A DNA stretch of 64,000 nucleotides from Aestuariibaculum sediminum (lineage in GTDB: Bacteria > Bacteroidota > Bacteroidia > Flavobacteriales > Flavobacteriaceae), in contig NZ_JACVXB010000001.1 in assembly GCF_014596945.1 (NCBI RefSeq), positions 432,314 to 496,313 of the forward strand. Direction: 5' to 3'. Below the pieces are notes generated by a model that was not told where the DNA came from, ran no database searches, and saw only the letters and a list, made by a program, of their open reading frames with translations. The translations under genes were made by a program, and so were the position numbers. Positions 51,991 through 61,696 of the stretch are shown here, piece by piece; the first letter of the stretch is position 1, and the number at the start of each line of letters is the position of its first letter.

Positions 51991-52756
51991 ACGCATCTTT
52001 GTCATCTAAAAAATTAAGTTTATTGCGATAATAATTAATATGGTTCCGCTCAAGGCTTACTACTTCAATAAATTCTTTATTGGGTTTAAATGGTGTTAAC
52101 GGACTTCCTAACACATCGTAAATAGCCGTATGGCCGCAATATTCATTTTGTTTATCGTCGAGTCCTACTCGATTTACACCAATGCAGTAACACATATTTT
52201 CGATAGCTCGAGCCTTTAACAAGGTATCCCAGGCATAAATTCGGGGTTTAGGCCAATTCGCCACATAAATTAAAACATCGTATTCTTCTACATTTCTTGC
52301 CCAAACAGGAAACCTTAAATCGTAACAAACCTGCGGACAAATTTTCCAGCCTTTATAATCTATAATTATCTTTTTGTTTCCCTTTGAAAACACCTTGTCT
52401 TCTCCAGCTAAAGTAAAAGTATGTCGTTTATTATAATAGGCAACCTCTCCCGATGGCTCAACAAATACTAACCGATTAAAATAATTGCTGTTTTCCTTAA
52501 TAATTAAACTACCCATAATAGCGGCATTCGTACTTTTTGAAATTTCTTTCAGCCAAGCCATCGTTTTTCCATCCATGGTTTCTGCCACAGCAGTAGCATT
52601 CATAGTAAATGCCGATGTAAACATCTCAGGAAGCACAATCACATCTACTTCGCCTTTTATACTTTCAATTTTTTCTTTGAATTGTTTACGATTCGCCTTT
52701 GGGTTCTCCCAAACTAAATCACTTTGAATTAGAGCTAGCCTTAATTGATCTTGCAT
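51977..52756 (-). CDS. Nitrilase-superfamily omega-amidase, YafV-like
   Basis: A 259-residue amidase of the nitrilase superfamily with a Glu44-Lys110-Cys144 catalytic triad: VLPEMFTSAF, YYNKRHTF and QVCYDLRFP. The closest well-known branch is YafV/Nit2, which hydrolyses 2-oxoglutaramate and 2-oxosuccinamate (omega-amidase), often cleaning up by-products of glutamine transamination. The start is the ATG preceding the conserved LRLALIQ strand. Convergent and slightly overlapping with the Ig-like lipoprotein gene. Confidence 0.92.
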   Translation of the reverse strand: MQDQLRLALIQSDLVWENPKANRKQFKEKIESIKGEVDVIVLPEMFTSAFTMNATAVAETMDGKTMAWLKEISKSTNAAIMGSLIIKENSNYFNRLVFVEPSGEVAYYNKRHTFTLAGEDKVFSKGNKKIIIDYKGWKICPQVCYDLRFPVWARNVEEYDVLIYVANWPKPRIYAWDTLLKARAIENMCYCIGVNRVGLDDKQNEYCGHTAIYDVLGSPLTPFKPNKEFIEVVSLERNHINYYRNKLNFLDDKDAFNLH

Positions 52757-52834
52757 AGTTTAACCAACAATTTGTCAAACTAAATATACTAACTTATTAA
52801 TACTTAGCACCACTTTAAAGTTTATAATTTTTAT

Positions 52835-54604
52835 TTAAACGATATTCATTTTTTTCAGTAAAAAAGAAGCGTTCATGTTCTGACAAACACCTTCTTTTAA
52901 TTTATAATCGAAATACAGCTCGTCATTAATTATTTCGGCGTCAAAATAATAGTTTTTTACCGCCGGGAGTTCTTTTTCGATTTCACATAAACTTAAATCG
53001 TGAGTTGCTATAATTCCGGTGGCTTTTGAAGCCACTAGTTTCTCGACAAATTTTTTCGAACCAATGGCTTTATCTGTGCTATTAGTACCTTTTAAAATTT
53101 CATCTAAAACAATAAAATACGGTTCTGTTTTAATGGTATCGACAATAAATTTTAATCGGGTTAATTCTGAAAAGAAATACGAACTATCGTCGGTTAAAGA
53201 ATCGCTGGTACGCATACTGGTAATTAATTTTATTGGCGCATATTCACTTGACGAGGCGCAAACTGGCAGGCCCACATTAGCCATTACAATATGCAAGGAT
53301 ACGGTTCGTAAAAAGGTGCTTTTTCCTGCCATATTAGCTCCTGTAACAATAAAAAACTGTTCATTATCAATAGTTAAATCACTGGTAACGCGTTTATCTT
53401 TATGTAGTAATGGATGACCTAATTTTTTTGCTTTAATTGTTGGACCATGTTTTACAATATCAGGAAAAACAAAATCTGGATGATTATAAGTAAAGTTACC
53501 TAATGTATTATAGGCATCAAAAAAAGTAACTACCTCAAACCAATCGGCCACTTTATGCCCATAGGTTTCGATCCATTTTTCTATGCGATAACTATTTTTT
53601 AAATCGGTTAAAAAGTAGCCATTACCAAAAATAGCTCCTATTAAATTATTGCGATTATCGAGAGCATCCAGAGAACGAGAAAAAGTCTTAAAAATAGTAG
53701 AAGCTTTCTCTTCTGCTAATTGAATTTTTTGCTGCTTTTCTTTTAATAATTCTGAAGTAAATGTTTCATTTTCAATATACTTTAAAAGTAACGCATATTG
53801 TCTAAAAGTATCCTTTACTTTATCCGTATTTACAGCAAGACTATTTATTTTTTTTAAATACTTTCCACTAATAGCTAACCCAATTAATAACCAGTATCCT
53901 AAATAGGCGGTTAATTCAAAATTGAAAAATGAAGCTATTACTAAACCTATGGTTACCACTGAAAACCCTACAGGCAACCATTTAATAAATTTTGGTAAAA
54001 AGGTTTGGTATTGATTTAACCATGAAATAATTTGTGTTGCGGGAGTTTCAATAAACACTAAACGCGATGTGGCTGAATAAAACTGTCGCCATTCAGGTTT
54101 ATCACTTAACTCTTGTATCGCCTCTTGACGTTTCATAATGTCATCGACACTATTAGCCTTTAACAAGTTTGCCAGAGTTGTTGTTCCTTCTTGGTTTGTT
54201 GTTCGGTTGATAAATTGAAAAAAAGAGCCTCGACCAAATAAATCGATATCTAAACTATAGGCATGTTTAGCCTCCTGAAATTGCAAACCCTGGTCTCTAT
54301 CATAAAAATCTCCTGACAAAATCTTAATTTCTTCATTGTTTATTTCGGTCAGGGCAAGATTAAATTGACGCTTTTGTTTTACAGTATTATATCGGGTTAA
54401 CAAATATAAAAACACGGCTATTCCTAAAATCCCTATCATAACTGCAAGCTGCCACATCGAAAACGTAAAATAAATAAGCATTGCCGACAAAATAAAAACC
54501 AGTAACCGTAAGGTGCTCAAACCCGTCATTTGTCGGTAATGTTTTTGAGCCTTCGCTGCATATAAATCTGCGTGTTTTTTATAGTATGTGATAGGAGATT
54601 TCAT
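52835..54604 (-). CDS. Membrane-anchored MutS-family ATPase
   Basis: A 589-residue MutS-related protein that lacks the N-terminal mismatch-recognition domains. Residues 31-48 and 52-70 are transmembrane helices, with two more near 207-228 and 231-248. The C-terminal half has the MutS ATPase: Walker A GANMAGKST at 422-430, SMRTSDSLTDDSSYFFSEL, IVLDEILKGTNSTD (Walker B) and IIATHDLSL. Such proteins are widespread in Bacteroidota and annotated as DNA mismatch repair MutS, but without mismatch domains and with membrane helices the role is uncertain. It lies upstream of a MutS-free stretch with a terminator behind it. Confidence 0.9.
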   Translation of the reverse strand: MKSPITYYKKHADLYAAKAQKHYRQMTGLSTLRLLVFILSAMLIYFTFSMWQLAVMIGILGIAVFLYLLTRYNTVKQKRQFNLALTEINNEEIKILSGDFYDRDQGLQFQEAKHAYSLDIDLFGRGSFFQFINRTTNQEGTTTLANLLKANSVDDIMKRQEAIQELSDKPEWRQFYSATSRLVFIETPATQIISWLNQYQTFLPKFIKWLPVGFSVVTIGLVIASFFNFELTAYLGYWLLIGLAISGKYLKKINSLAVNTDKVKDTFRQYALLLKYIENETFTSELLKEKQQKIQLAEEKASTIFKTFSRSLDALDNRNNLIGAIFGNGYFLTDLKNSYRIEKWIETYGHKVADWFEVVTFFDAYNTLGNFTYNHPDFVFPDIVKHGPTIKAKKLGHPLLHKDKRVTSDLTIDNEQFFIVTGANMAGKSTFLRTVSLHIVMANVGLPVCASSSEYAPIKLITSMRTSDSLTDDSSYFFSELTRLKFIVDTIKTEPYFIVLDEILKGTNSTDKAIGSKKFVEKLVASKATGIIATHDLSLCEIEKELPAVKNYYFDAEIINDELYFDYKLKEGVCQNMNASFLLKKMNIV

Positions 54605-54667
54605 TTCAATTTTCTTTAAATAAAAAAAAGAACCTCAACGACTAAAAAGATTCTTGCGTAAAGAAAC

Positions 54668-54695
54668 AAAAAAGCTCTGAATTTCTTCAGAGCCT
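54668..54695 (-). terminator. Terminator after the Bax inhibitor-1 gene
   Basis: GCTCTGAA-TTTC-TTCAGAGC (54674-54693) forms a stem with T-run on the minus strand, ending the transcript before the MutS-like gene. Confidence 0.82.
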
Positions 54696-54721
54696 TGTTT
54701 AATATATTGTTTGCAGAGTAT

Positions 54722-55426
54722 TTAATCTCTCGACATAAATATTCGAAGAACGTACCAAAACAGTAACATAAGCGATGCAAATAAGCCCAAAGCTGCAGGG
54801 ATGTACTGGTCGTTAGAATAGTTGTTTACCAAATTTGATGTTTGATACAAAATAGACCCTGCTGCCAATAGACACATACCTACTGAAAACCATAGTCCTA
54901 AATTAAATCCGAATAAAGTCCCAGCGATAATTAAACCAATAGCGATAAAAAAACCAACGGTTAAACCCGCTTTTAAAAATGAAAAATCTCTTTTGGTTAC
55001 AAAAACTATTGCTGATAAACCGGTAAATAAACACAAGGTAACGATCGCCGCTTGATTTAAAATTTCTGTACCAGAATCCATATAAAAAGCTGCAATGTAA
55101 ATTAAAGGAACAAAAAGGAGTGCCTGAGCCAAAATATAGACACCATAAGCTAAATACTGTGTGTTCTTATCTGCTGTTTTAAGAGCCATACTCTCGGCGT
55201 AATTGGTAACCACCATAAAACCACCCAACATTAATAACCATCGCCATCCTTGTGCCATAGAGAGCATAAACTCAACTATTGCATCACTTTGAAGTAATAA
55301 ATACTCAAATAATACGAATACCAAAACACCACCAGCAACATGCGAATAGGTTTTCTTATAAAAAGCAACTTTGTCTGCTTCGGTTAAATCGGCTACCATA
55401 ACTTTGTTTTGAACCATGTCTTCCAT
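54722..55426 (-). CDS. Bax inhibitor-1/YccA family membrane protein
   Basis: A 234-residue protein with about seven transmembrane segments of the BI-1/YccA family. The N-terminal cytoplasmic part (FYKKTYSHVAGGVLVFVLFEY) leads into repeated hydrophobic helices, with RDFSFLKAGLTVGFFIAIGL and SILYQTSNLVNNYSND being family-typical. It is thought to be a calcium-leak or membrane-stress protein; in bacteria YccA binds FtsH. It is a single gene with a clear terminator. Confidence 0.92.
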   Translation of the reverse strand: MEDMVQNKVMVADLTEADKVAFYKKTYSHVAGGVLVFVLFEYLLLQSDAIVEFMLSMAQGWRWLLMLGGFMVVTNYAESMALKTADKNTQYLAYGVYILAQALLFVPLIYIAAFYMDSGTEILNQAAIVTLCLFTGLSAIVFVTKRDFSFLKAGLTVGFFIAIGLIIAGTLFGFNLGLWFSVGMCLLAAGSILYQTSNLVNNYSNDQYIPAALGLFASLMLLFWYVLRIFMSRD

Positions 55427-55529
55427 AGAATATGTTTAATATTTGTTAGAGAATAAATGTAATAAAAAAAGAAATCGAATTCTTACGATAAAGTAAAAAT
55501 TCGATGTCTTGTAGATTGTGAATTAATCA

Positions 55530-56228
55530 TTAATCTCTTGAGCCGCCTAAAACTCGTAATCCCCAATACAATAAGTTAGCTAAGGCTCCAATAGCAGCGA
55601 CAAGATAGGTTCTAGCCGCCCATTTCAATGCATCTTCCGAACCTTTATACTCTTCTTGTGAGACCATATTTTTATTCTTAAGCCAAGCTAACGCTCTGTT
55701 ACTGGCATCATATTCTACAGGCAACGTTATAAAACTAAATAAAGTTGCTGCTGCCATAAACACCAAACCAAGTACAGCAATATAGAACCCCATACCAGCA
55801 CTTTCTGCTGCCCCTAAAATTAAACCACCAATAACCAGCCATTGCGACATTCCTGAAGTTACACTAACCACGGGCACTAAAGCCGAACGCATTTTTAACC
55901 ACTCATAAGCCTGAGCATGTTGTACCGCATGACCACATTCGTGAGCTGCCACAGCTGCTGCAGCTGCATTACGCTCGTGATATACGGCTTCACTTAAATT
56001 AACTGTTTTGTTTTTGGGATTATAATGATCGGTTAAACGACCTGGTGTTGAAATAACCTGAACATCTCTAATACCATGGTCGGCCAGCATTTTCTCTGCA
56101 ATTTGCGCTCCAGTCATACCATTGCCCAAATGCACTTTAGAGTATTGTTCAAATTTTCGCTTTAAAGTATTACTTACCAGCCAGCTTACTAGAGCGATAG
56201 CACCTATTAATATATAATATCCTAACAT
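55530..56228 (-). CDS. Zinc metallopeptidase, YugP-like (Zn_peptidase_2)
   Basis: A 232-residue membrane peptidase. An N-terminal transmembrane helix (residues 2-20) precedes the zinc-binding HECGH motif at 96-100 in AAVAAHECGHAVQHAQ, and two or three more hydrophobic segments follow. The family is annotated as neutral zinc metallopeptidase; substrates are unknown. A TAnnTTTG box lies 34 nt upstream. Confidence 0.93.
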   Translation of the reverse strand: MLGYYILIGAIALVSWLVSNTLKRKFEQYSKVHLGNGMTGAQIAEKMLADHGIRDVQVISTPGRLTDHYNPKNKTVNLSEAVYHERNAAAAAVAAHECGHAVQHAQAYEWLKMRSALVPVVSVTSGMSQWLVIGGLILGAAESAGMGFYIAVLGLVFMAAATLFSFITLPVEYDASNRALAWLKNKNMVSQEEYKGSEDALKWAARTYLVAAIGALANLLYWGLRVLGGSRD

Positions 56229-56261
56229 TGTTTTCTTTTTAAATTTTCATCTTAAATATAA

Positions 56262-56269
56262 CAAAAATA
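56262..56269 (-). promoter_or_regulatory. Promoter -7 box of the zinc peptidase gene
   Basis: Minus strand reads TATTTTTG, matching TAnnTTTG, 34 nt before the start codon. Confidence 0.45.
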
Positions 56270-56317
56270 GAGCCAATTTTAATGATATGATATTCTGTCA
56301 GCTGGTAAAATAATGTT

Positions 56318-56356
56318 AAAAAAAAGCGGGGTATCTAGTTTTAGATACCCCGCTTT
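56318..56356 (-). terminator. Terminator after alanine dehydrogenase gene
   Basis: AAAGCGGGGTATCTA / TAGATACCCCGCTTT, a perfect 15-bp stem with a GTTT loop, followed on the minus strand by eight T in all. Confidence 0.92.
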
Positions 56357-56378
56357 ATGCTTTATTAAAAAATAATAT

Positions 56379-57479
56379 TTATGATGCTGTATACTCTAAA
56401 TCGAAAGCCTCAGCTATTTCTTTATAAACGACATCTCCTTTAACAACATTTAATCCTTTTGCTAAAGACGCATTATTAGCACAAGCATCTTCCCAACCTT
56501 CATTAGCTAATTTAATTACGTAAGGTAAAGTTACGTTTGTTAATGCTACAGTAGATGTGTAAGGTACAGCTCCTGGCATGTTAGCCACACAGTAATGCAC
56601 TACATCATCAATAATGTAAGTCGGATCTTGATGCGTTGTTGCTTTTGTAGTTTCAAAACATCCGCCTTGATCTACAGCAACATCAACTATTACTGTTCCA
56701 GGACGCATATCTTTAAGCATATCTCTGGTGATTAATTTTGGAGCTTTAGCACCTTTAATTAATACGCCACCAATAATTAAATCGGCATCTTTTATATGTT
56801 TTCTAATGTTATATTCACTAGAGAATTCGGTTACAACATTTTTAGGCATGATATCACATACATGACGTAATTGTTTCATGTTGATATCCAAAATAGTTAC
56901 ATTAGCACCTAAACCAGCTGCCATTTTTGCGGCTTGAACACCTACAACACCAGCTCCTAATACTAATACTTTTCCTGGAGGCACTCCTGGTACGCCACCT
57001 AGTAAAACACCTCGACCTCTAATTGGCTTTTCTAAGTATTTAGCTCCTTGTTGGATAGACATTCTACCAGCAACTTCAGACATTGGTATTAATAATGGTA
57101 AAGAACCATCGGCATCTTCTACAGTTTCGTAAGCAATACATACTGATTTGCTATCAATCATAGCTCTTGTAAGTGCTTCACTCGATGCAAAATGAAAATA
57201 TGTAAATACAACCTGATCTTCTCTAATTAAGCTATATTCCTGTTCAATAGGTTCTTTAACCTTAACAATCATTTCTGCTACGGCATAAACCTCCTCAATG
57301 GTATCAAGAATAGTAGCACCTGCTTCGATATAATCTTTATCAAAAAAACCACTACCAAAACCTGCATTTTTTTGAACAAATACTTCGTGGTTTCTTTTGG
57401 TTAATTCGAACACACCTGAAGGTGTCATCCCTACTCGGTTCTCATTGTTTTTAATTTCTATAGGAACACCAATTTTCAT
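56379..57479 (-). CDS. ald: Alanine dehydrogenase
   Basis: A 366-residue enzyme converting L-alanine to pyruvate and ammonia with NAD. It begins MKIGVPIEIKNNENRVGMTP, and the NAD-binding GAGVVGVQAAKMAAGLGANVTILD is near 172-195; the active-site residues of the family lie in NENRVGMTP and VKVKEPIEQEY. Typical length. Its transcript ends in a strong terminator. Between this gene and leuS lies 290 bp with nothing but AT-rich DNA and the leuS terminator. Confidence 0.96.
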   Translation of the reverse strand: MKIGVPIEIKNNENRVGMTPSGVFELTKRNHEVFVQKNAGFGSGFFDKDYIEAGATILDTIEEVYAVAEMIVKVKEPIEQEYSLIREDQVVFTYFHFASSEALTRAMIDSKSVCIAYETVEDADGSLPLLIPMSEVAGRMSIQQGAKYLEKPIRGRGVLLGGVPGVPPGKVLVLGAGVVGVQAAKMAAGLGANVTILDINMKQLRHVCDIMPKNVVTEFSSEYNIRKHIKDADLIIGGVLIKGAKAPKLITRDMLKDMRPGTVIVDVAVDQGGCFETTKATTHQDPTYIIDDVVHYCVANMPGAVPYTSTVALTNVTLPYVIKLANEGWEDACANNASLAKGLNVVKGDVVYKEIAEAFDLEYTAS

Positions 57480-57698
57480 TTTGAATCTATTTAAAAAGTT
57501 AGTTATAAAATATTTACACCAAATAACGCTTTTTGGTAATATTCAGCAAATGTCTGTTTTAAATACATTTTTACTAACCGTTTTAACAATAAATTATGAA
57601 TTAAATAAATACTATCGATTTAGTAGACTTAAATTGAAAATTTCACATTAGGATTTAAAAACAGCCACAAGACCTAAGTATTTCATATAAAGACACAT

Positions 57699-57740
57699 AC
57701 AAAAAAAGCATTACCCAATATAAAACGGGGTAATGCTTTA
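57699..57740 (-). terminator. Terminator after leuS
   Basis: AAAGCATTACCC / GGGTAATGCTTT (57705-57716 and 57728-57739) forms a 12-bp stem with an 11-base loop; the minus strand ends in a T-run. Confidence 0.85.
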
Positions 57741-57769
57741 CTTTCTACACTAAAAATTCTGCTGAAGAT

Positions 57770-60583
57770 TTAGCCTACAATATTTACTATTTTACCTGGC
57801 ACAACAATCACTTTTTTAGGTGTTCTGCCTTGTAATTGTTCTTGTGTTTTTTCGTTTGCTAAAACCGTTTTCTCGATATCTTCCTTACTCATATCTAAAG
57901 GTAACTCTAACGTAAAACGCATTTTACCGTTAAACGAAATCGGATAATTTTTGCTACTCTCTACCAAATGCCTTTCGTCGAATTTAGGAAAAGCAGCTCT
58001 TGAAATCGATGCATTATGACCTAACTGACTCCATAATTCTTCAGCTATATGCGGTGCATAGGGAGATATTAACACCAATAACGGCTCCAAAATTGTTTTA
58101 GACGTACATTTTTGAGCCGTTAATTCGTTAACGGCAATCATGAACGTAGATACCGAAGTGTTAAATGAGAAATTCTCGATATCTTCCTGTACTTTCTTAA
58201 TGGTTTTATGAAGCGTTTTTAAACTGTCTGCACTTGGCTCGCTATCTGTAACTTTAAATCCGTTGTCGTCGTTATAAAGTTTCCAAAGTTTTTTAAGGAA
58301 ACCGTGAACACCAGTAATACCGGCAGTATTCCAAGGTTTGTATTGTTCTAATGGCCCTAAGAACATTTCGTAAAGACGTAATGAATCGGCGCCGTAATCC
58401 TCACAAATACTATCTGGGTTTACCACATTGTATTTCGATTTCGACATTTTTTCAACTTCCCGACCTACTTTATAAATACCATCTTCTAAAACAAATTCAG
58501 CATCTTTAAATTCTTCTCTCCAGTTTTTAAATGCTTCGATATCTAATTCATCCGACGCATTTACAAAAGACACATCAGCGTGAATTGGCTGAACATTTTT
58601 ACCTTCGATAAGTCCCTTCGATAAGAATTTATTTTCTCCTTCAACACGATAAACAAAAGCACTTGTCCCTAGAATCATCCCTTGATTAATCAGTTTTTTA
58701 GCAAACTCATCAACAGGCACAACCCCTTTATCGAATAAGAATTTTTGCCAGAAACGAGCGTATAACAAGTGCCCTGTGGCATGCTCGCTTCCGCCGATGT
58801 ATAAATCGACGTCTTTCCAGTAATTTAATGCCTCCTGACTAGCAAAAGCTTCATTGTTGTTGGCATCCATATAACGGTTAAAATACCACGAACTTCCGGC
58901 CCAGCCTGGCATAGTATTTAATTCTAATGGAAAAACAGTTTTATGATCTATTAAATCATTTGAAACGACCTTGTTCGTTTCGGTATTCCAGGCCCACACA
59001 CTAGCATTGCCTAATGGTGGCTCACCAGTTTCGGTTGGTAAATATTTTTCTACTTCGGGTAATTGAATTGGTAAATGTGCCGCATCAATCATTTGTGGCA
59101 TACCATCTACATAATACACTGGAAATGGTTCTCCCCAATAACGCTGGCGACTAAAGACCGCATCGCGTAATCGGTAATTTGTTTTTCCTTCGCCACAACC
59201 AAGGTTTTCTAATTCTGAAATGACTTTTTTAGTCGCTTCTTTATAATTTAGACCATTTAAGAAATCGCTGTTGGCAATAACGGTCTTATCTTTATCAGCA
59301 AAAGCTTCTTTGGAAATATCGACACCTTCAAAAATATTAGGAATCTCAATATTAAAATGCTTGGCAAAATCGTAATCACGTTGATCCCCACAAGGCACCG
59401 ACATCACCGCTCCTGTTCCGTAGCCGGCTAACACGTAATCACCAATCCAAATTGGGATAGGTTCTTTAGTAAATGGATGCTCGGCATACGCTCCGGTAAA
59501 AGCTCCTGTAATCGTTTTCACATCGGCCATACGTTCGCGTTCACTTCTTTTTGCAGTTGCCTCGATATAAGCTTCAACTTCGGCTTTTTGTTCGGCAGTT
59601 GTAATTTGAGATACTAATTCGTGTTCTGGTGCTAAGGTCATGAAACTCACTCCGAAAATGGTATCAGGGCGGGTTGTGAACACAGAAATTCTGAATTCTG
59701 AATTCTGAATTCTGAATTGCACTTCGGCCCCAACCGATTTCCCAATCCAGTTACGCTGACTTTCCTTTAAAGAATCAGTCCAATCTATCGTATTAAGTCC
59801 TTGAAGTAAACGCTCGGCATACGCAGAAATTCGCATGCTCCATTGCGTCATCTTTTTTCTAACCACCGGATGTCCCCCACGTTCGGATACGCCATTAACA
59901 ATCTCGTCGTTGGCAAGAACAGTTCCTAAAGCAGGACACCAATTTACTTCGGTTTCTGCTAAATAGGTTAATCTATATTGTAATAAAATTTCCTGTTGTT
60001 CTTTTGATGAAAATGCTTTCCAATCTTCAGCGGTAAAGGTTTCAACGCCATCATCACAAACAGCATTAACCTTTGCATTTCCTTCAGTTTCAAAAATTTT
60101 GATTAATTCTGAAATATCCTGAGCTTTATCGGCATCAACATTATACCACGAATTGAATAACTGAATAAAAATCCATTGCGTCCATTTATAATAATTAGGA
60201 TCGGAAGTTCTAACTTCGCGAGACCAATCGAATGAAAATCCTATTTGATCTAACTGACGACGATAGGTTGCAATATTTGTTTCGGTAGTAATCGCCGGGT
60301 GCTGCCCGGTTTGAATAGCATACTGTTCTGCAGGTAAACCAAAACTATCATACCCTTGAGGATGCAATACATTAAACCCTTGATGGCGCTTGTAACGCGC
60401 ATAAATATCGGAGGCGATATAGCCCAGCGGATGCCCAACATGTAACCCAGCTCCACTAGGGTAAGGAAACATGTCTAACACATAATATTTAGGTTTATCT
60501 GAATGATTTTCAGCCTTAAACGTTTCATTTTTGGCCCAATACTCTTGCCATTTCTTCTCGATTTGATTGAAATCGTACTTCAT
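57770..60583 (-). CDS. leuS: Leucyl-tRNA synthetase
   Basis: A 937-residue class I synthetase that charges tRNA-Leu and edits mischarged products. HIGH motif in [15 protein letters not shown] near 46-60, KMSKS motif in [13 protein letters not shown] near 713-725, and a CP1 editing domain starting at about 285-310 ([11 protein letters not shown] near 303). Within the CP1 entrance, residues 289-299 are encoded by a seven-base tandem repeat. Overall length is normal for LeuRS. A promoter box precedes it and a strong terminator follows. Confidence 0.98.
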   Translation of the reverse strand: MKYDFNQIEKKWQEYWAKNETFKAENHSDKPKYYVLDMFPYPSGAGLHVGHPLGYIASDIYARYKRHQGFNVLHPQGYDSFGLPAEQYAIQTGQHPAITTETNIATYRRQLDQIGFSFDWSREVRTSDPNYYKWTQWIFIQLFNSWYNVDADKAQDISELIKIFETEGNAKVNAVCDDGVETFTAEDWKAFSSKEQQEILLQYRLTYLAETEVNWCPALGTVLANDEIVNGVSERGGHPVVRKKMTQWSMRISAYAERLLQGLNTIDWTDSLKESQRNWIGKSVGAEVQFRIQNSEFRISVFTTRPDTIFGVSFMTLAPEHELVSQITTAEQKAEVEAYIEATAKRSERERMADVKTITGAFTGAYAEHPFTKEPIPIWIGDYVLAGYGTGAVMSVPCGDQRDYDFAKHFNIEIPNIFEGVDISKEAFADKDKTVIANSDFLNGLNYKEATKKVISELENLGCGEGKTNYRLRDAVFSRQRYWGEPFPVYYVDGMPQMIDAAHLPIQLPEVEKYLPTETGEPPLGNASVWAWNTETNKVVSNDLIDHKTVFPLELNTMPGWAGSSWYFNRYMDANNNEAFASQEALNYWKDVDLYIGGSEHATGHLLYARFWQKFLFDKGVVPVDEFAKKLINQGMILGTSAFVYRVEGENKFLSKGLIEGKNVQPIHADVSFVNASDELDIEAFKNWREEFKDAEFVLEDGIYKVGREVEKMSKSKYNVVNPDSICEDYGADSLRLYEMFLGPLEQYKPWNTAGITGVHGFLKKLWKLYNDDNGFKVTDSEPSADSLKTLHKTIKKVQEDIENFSFNTSVSTFMIAVNELTAQKCTSKTILEPLLVLISPYAPHIAEELWSQLGHNASISRAAFPKFDERHLVESSKNYPISFNGKMRFTLELPLDMSKEDIEKTVLANEKTQEQLQGRTPKKVIVVPGKIVNIVG
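59687..59718. repeat. Tandem 7-bp repeat AATTCTG inside leuS
   Basis: AATTCTG is repeated four times in a row (59687-59714) plus AATT. The minus-strand frame reads [11 protein letters not shown], in the loop leading into the LeuRS editing domain. Seven is not a multiple of three, so a change in copy number would shift the frame unless it changed by three units. Confidence 0.95.
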
Positions 60584-60611
60584 CCTATTGTAATTCTGCT
60601 TTTTAAAAGCG

Positions 60612-60639
60612 CAAATTTACGGTTTATTCATAAAACAAA
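60612..60639 (-). promoter_or_regulatory. Promoter of leuS
   Basis: Minus strand carries TTTG (60639-60636), a 16-nt spacer and TAAATTTG (60619-60612), matching both elements; the box is 29 nt before the start. Confidence 0.65.
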
Positions 60640-60723
60640 AAGCCTTTACAGACAATTAATAAAATTGAATACAGCGTTTAAATTATAATGGGATTAAGGA
60701 ACAGTAGTTTTCATAACAATGAT

Positions 60724-60731
60724 TAATTTTG
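60724..60731 (+). promoter_or_regulatory. Promoter -7 box of the EamA transporter gene
   Basis: TAATTTTG matches TAnnTTTG, ending 20 nt before the TTG start codon, so the leader is very short. Confidence 0.55.
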
Positions 60732-60751
60732 CAGCTTAAATTTTTTAAGCC

Positions 60752-61666
60752 TTGATTAAAGATACCACCAAAGCCCATTTAGCATTATTGGGTGCAAACC
60801 TTATTTACGGAGCGAATTACATTATTGCCAAAGGTGTGATGCCTAATAAAATTGGTCCAACTGCCTTTGTATTTTTACGCTTAGCCTTTTGTGTTCTTTT
60901 GTTTTGGGGCATTAAGTTTTTATTTATAAAGGAAAAAGTAGCACCTAAAGACATTTTAAGACTAGCCGTTTGTGGTCTTTTCGGTGGTGCAGCCAACCAG
61001 TTGTTCTTTTTCCATGGTATTAATTTAACCTCCCCTATTGATGCCTCCATTATTATGACCATCACCCCTGTAATTGTTTTAATGTTTAGCTACTTCATAT
61101 TAAAAGAACGCATTACAAAAAACAAGATATTGGGTATTATTTTAGGTGGTTCGGGCGCTGTATTTTTAATTTTATACGGTAATAAAGCTTTAGGAACAAG
61201 CTCGGTTCTAGGAAATTTATTTGTTTTAATAAATGCGCTTAGCTATGGTTTTTACCTAGTTCTAGCTAAAACACTTATGCATAAATATCATGCAATAACA
61301 GTTATTAGTTGGATCTTTTTATTTGGATTCATTTATGTATTCCCTTTTGGTATAAACCCAGTTTTAAACACTGACTTTGCTGCCTTTACCACAAGCACTT
61401 ACTTAACCATCGGCTACGTTATTGTTTTTACTACATTTTTTGCTTATCTATTTAATATTTATGCCCTTAACCATTTAGCGCCATCGGTAACAAGTAGCTA
61501 TATTTACTTGCAACCAGCTATTAATTTTGTTCTGGTTAGTATCATGGCCTATTTTCTGGTAAATAGCCCTTATGAGAAAGACATAAGTCTGGTAAAAATA
61601 TTAAGCTGTGTGGTTGTTGCCGTTGGTGTTTACCTGGTTAGCAGACCGAAAAAAAATAAGATCTAA
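60752..61666 (+). CDS. EamA/DMT family transporter
   Basis: A 304-residue drug/metabolite-transporter-superfamily protein with about ten transmembrane segments in two EamA repeats (for example HLALLGANLIYGANYIIAKGV near 9-29 and the second half from VLGNLFVLINALSYGFYLVLAKTLM). Substrate unknown. It begins with TTG; the next in-frame Met comes 29 residues later and would delete the first helix. Its stop codon lies within a bidirectional hairpin terminator. Confidence 0.9.
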   Translation: MIKDTTKAHLALLGANLIYGANYIIAKGVMPNKIGPTAFVFLRLAFCVLLFWGIKFLFIKEKVAPKDILRLAVCGLFGGAANQLFFFHGINLTSPIDASIIMTITPVIVLMFSYFILKERITKNKILGIILGGSGAVFLILYGNKALGTSSVLGNLFVLINALSYGFYLVLAKTLMHKYHAITVISWIFLFGFIYVFPFGINPVLNTDFAAFTTSTYLTIGYVIVFTTFFAYLFNIYALNHLAPSVTSSYIYLQPAINFVLVSIMAYFLVNSPYEKDISLVKILSCVVVAVGVYLVSRPKKNKI

Positions 61667-61682
61667 AAAAAGATCTTATTTT
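61653..61682. terminator. Bidirectional terminator overlapping the EamA stop codon
   Basis: AAAATAAGATCT / AGATCTTATTTT with an A6 loop; the plus-strand stop codon (61664-61666) is part of the structure. It serves the convergent EamA and outer-membrane genes. Confidence 0.8.
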
Positions 61683-61696
61683 ATTAATTTTTATAT

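Noticed and set aside
53019-53417. 132-residue plus-strand ORF
   Set aside because: Antisense to the ATPase part of the MutS-like gene, whose Walker motifs are clear on the other strand.
57480-57698. Possible gene between alanine dehydrogenase and leuS
   Set aside because: Only a short, AT-rich plus-strand ORF overlapping the alanine dehydrogenase start; no motif, no promoter box.
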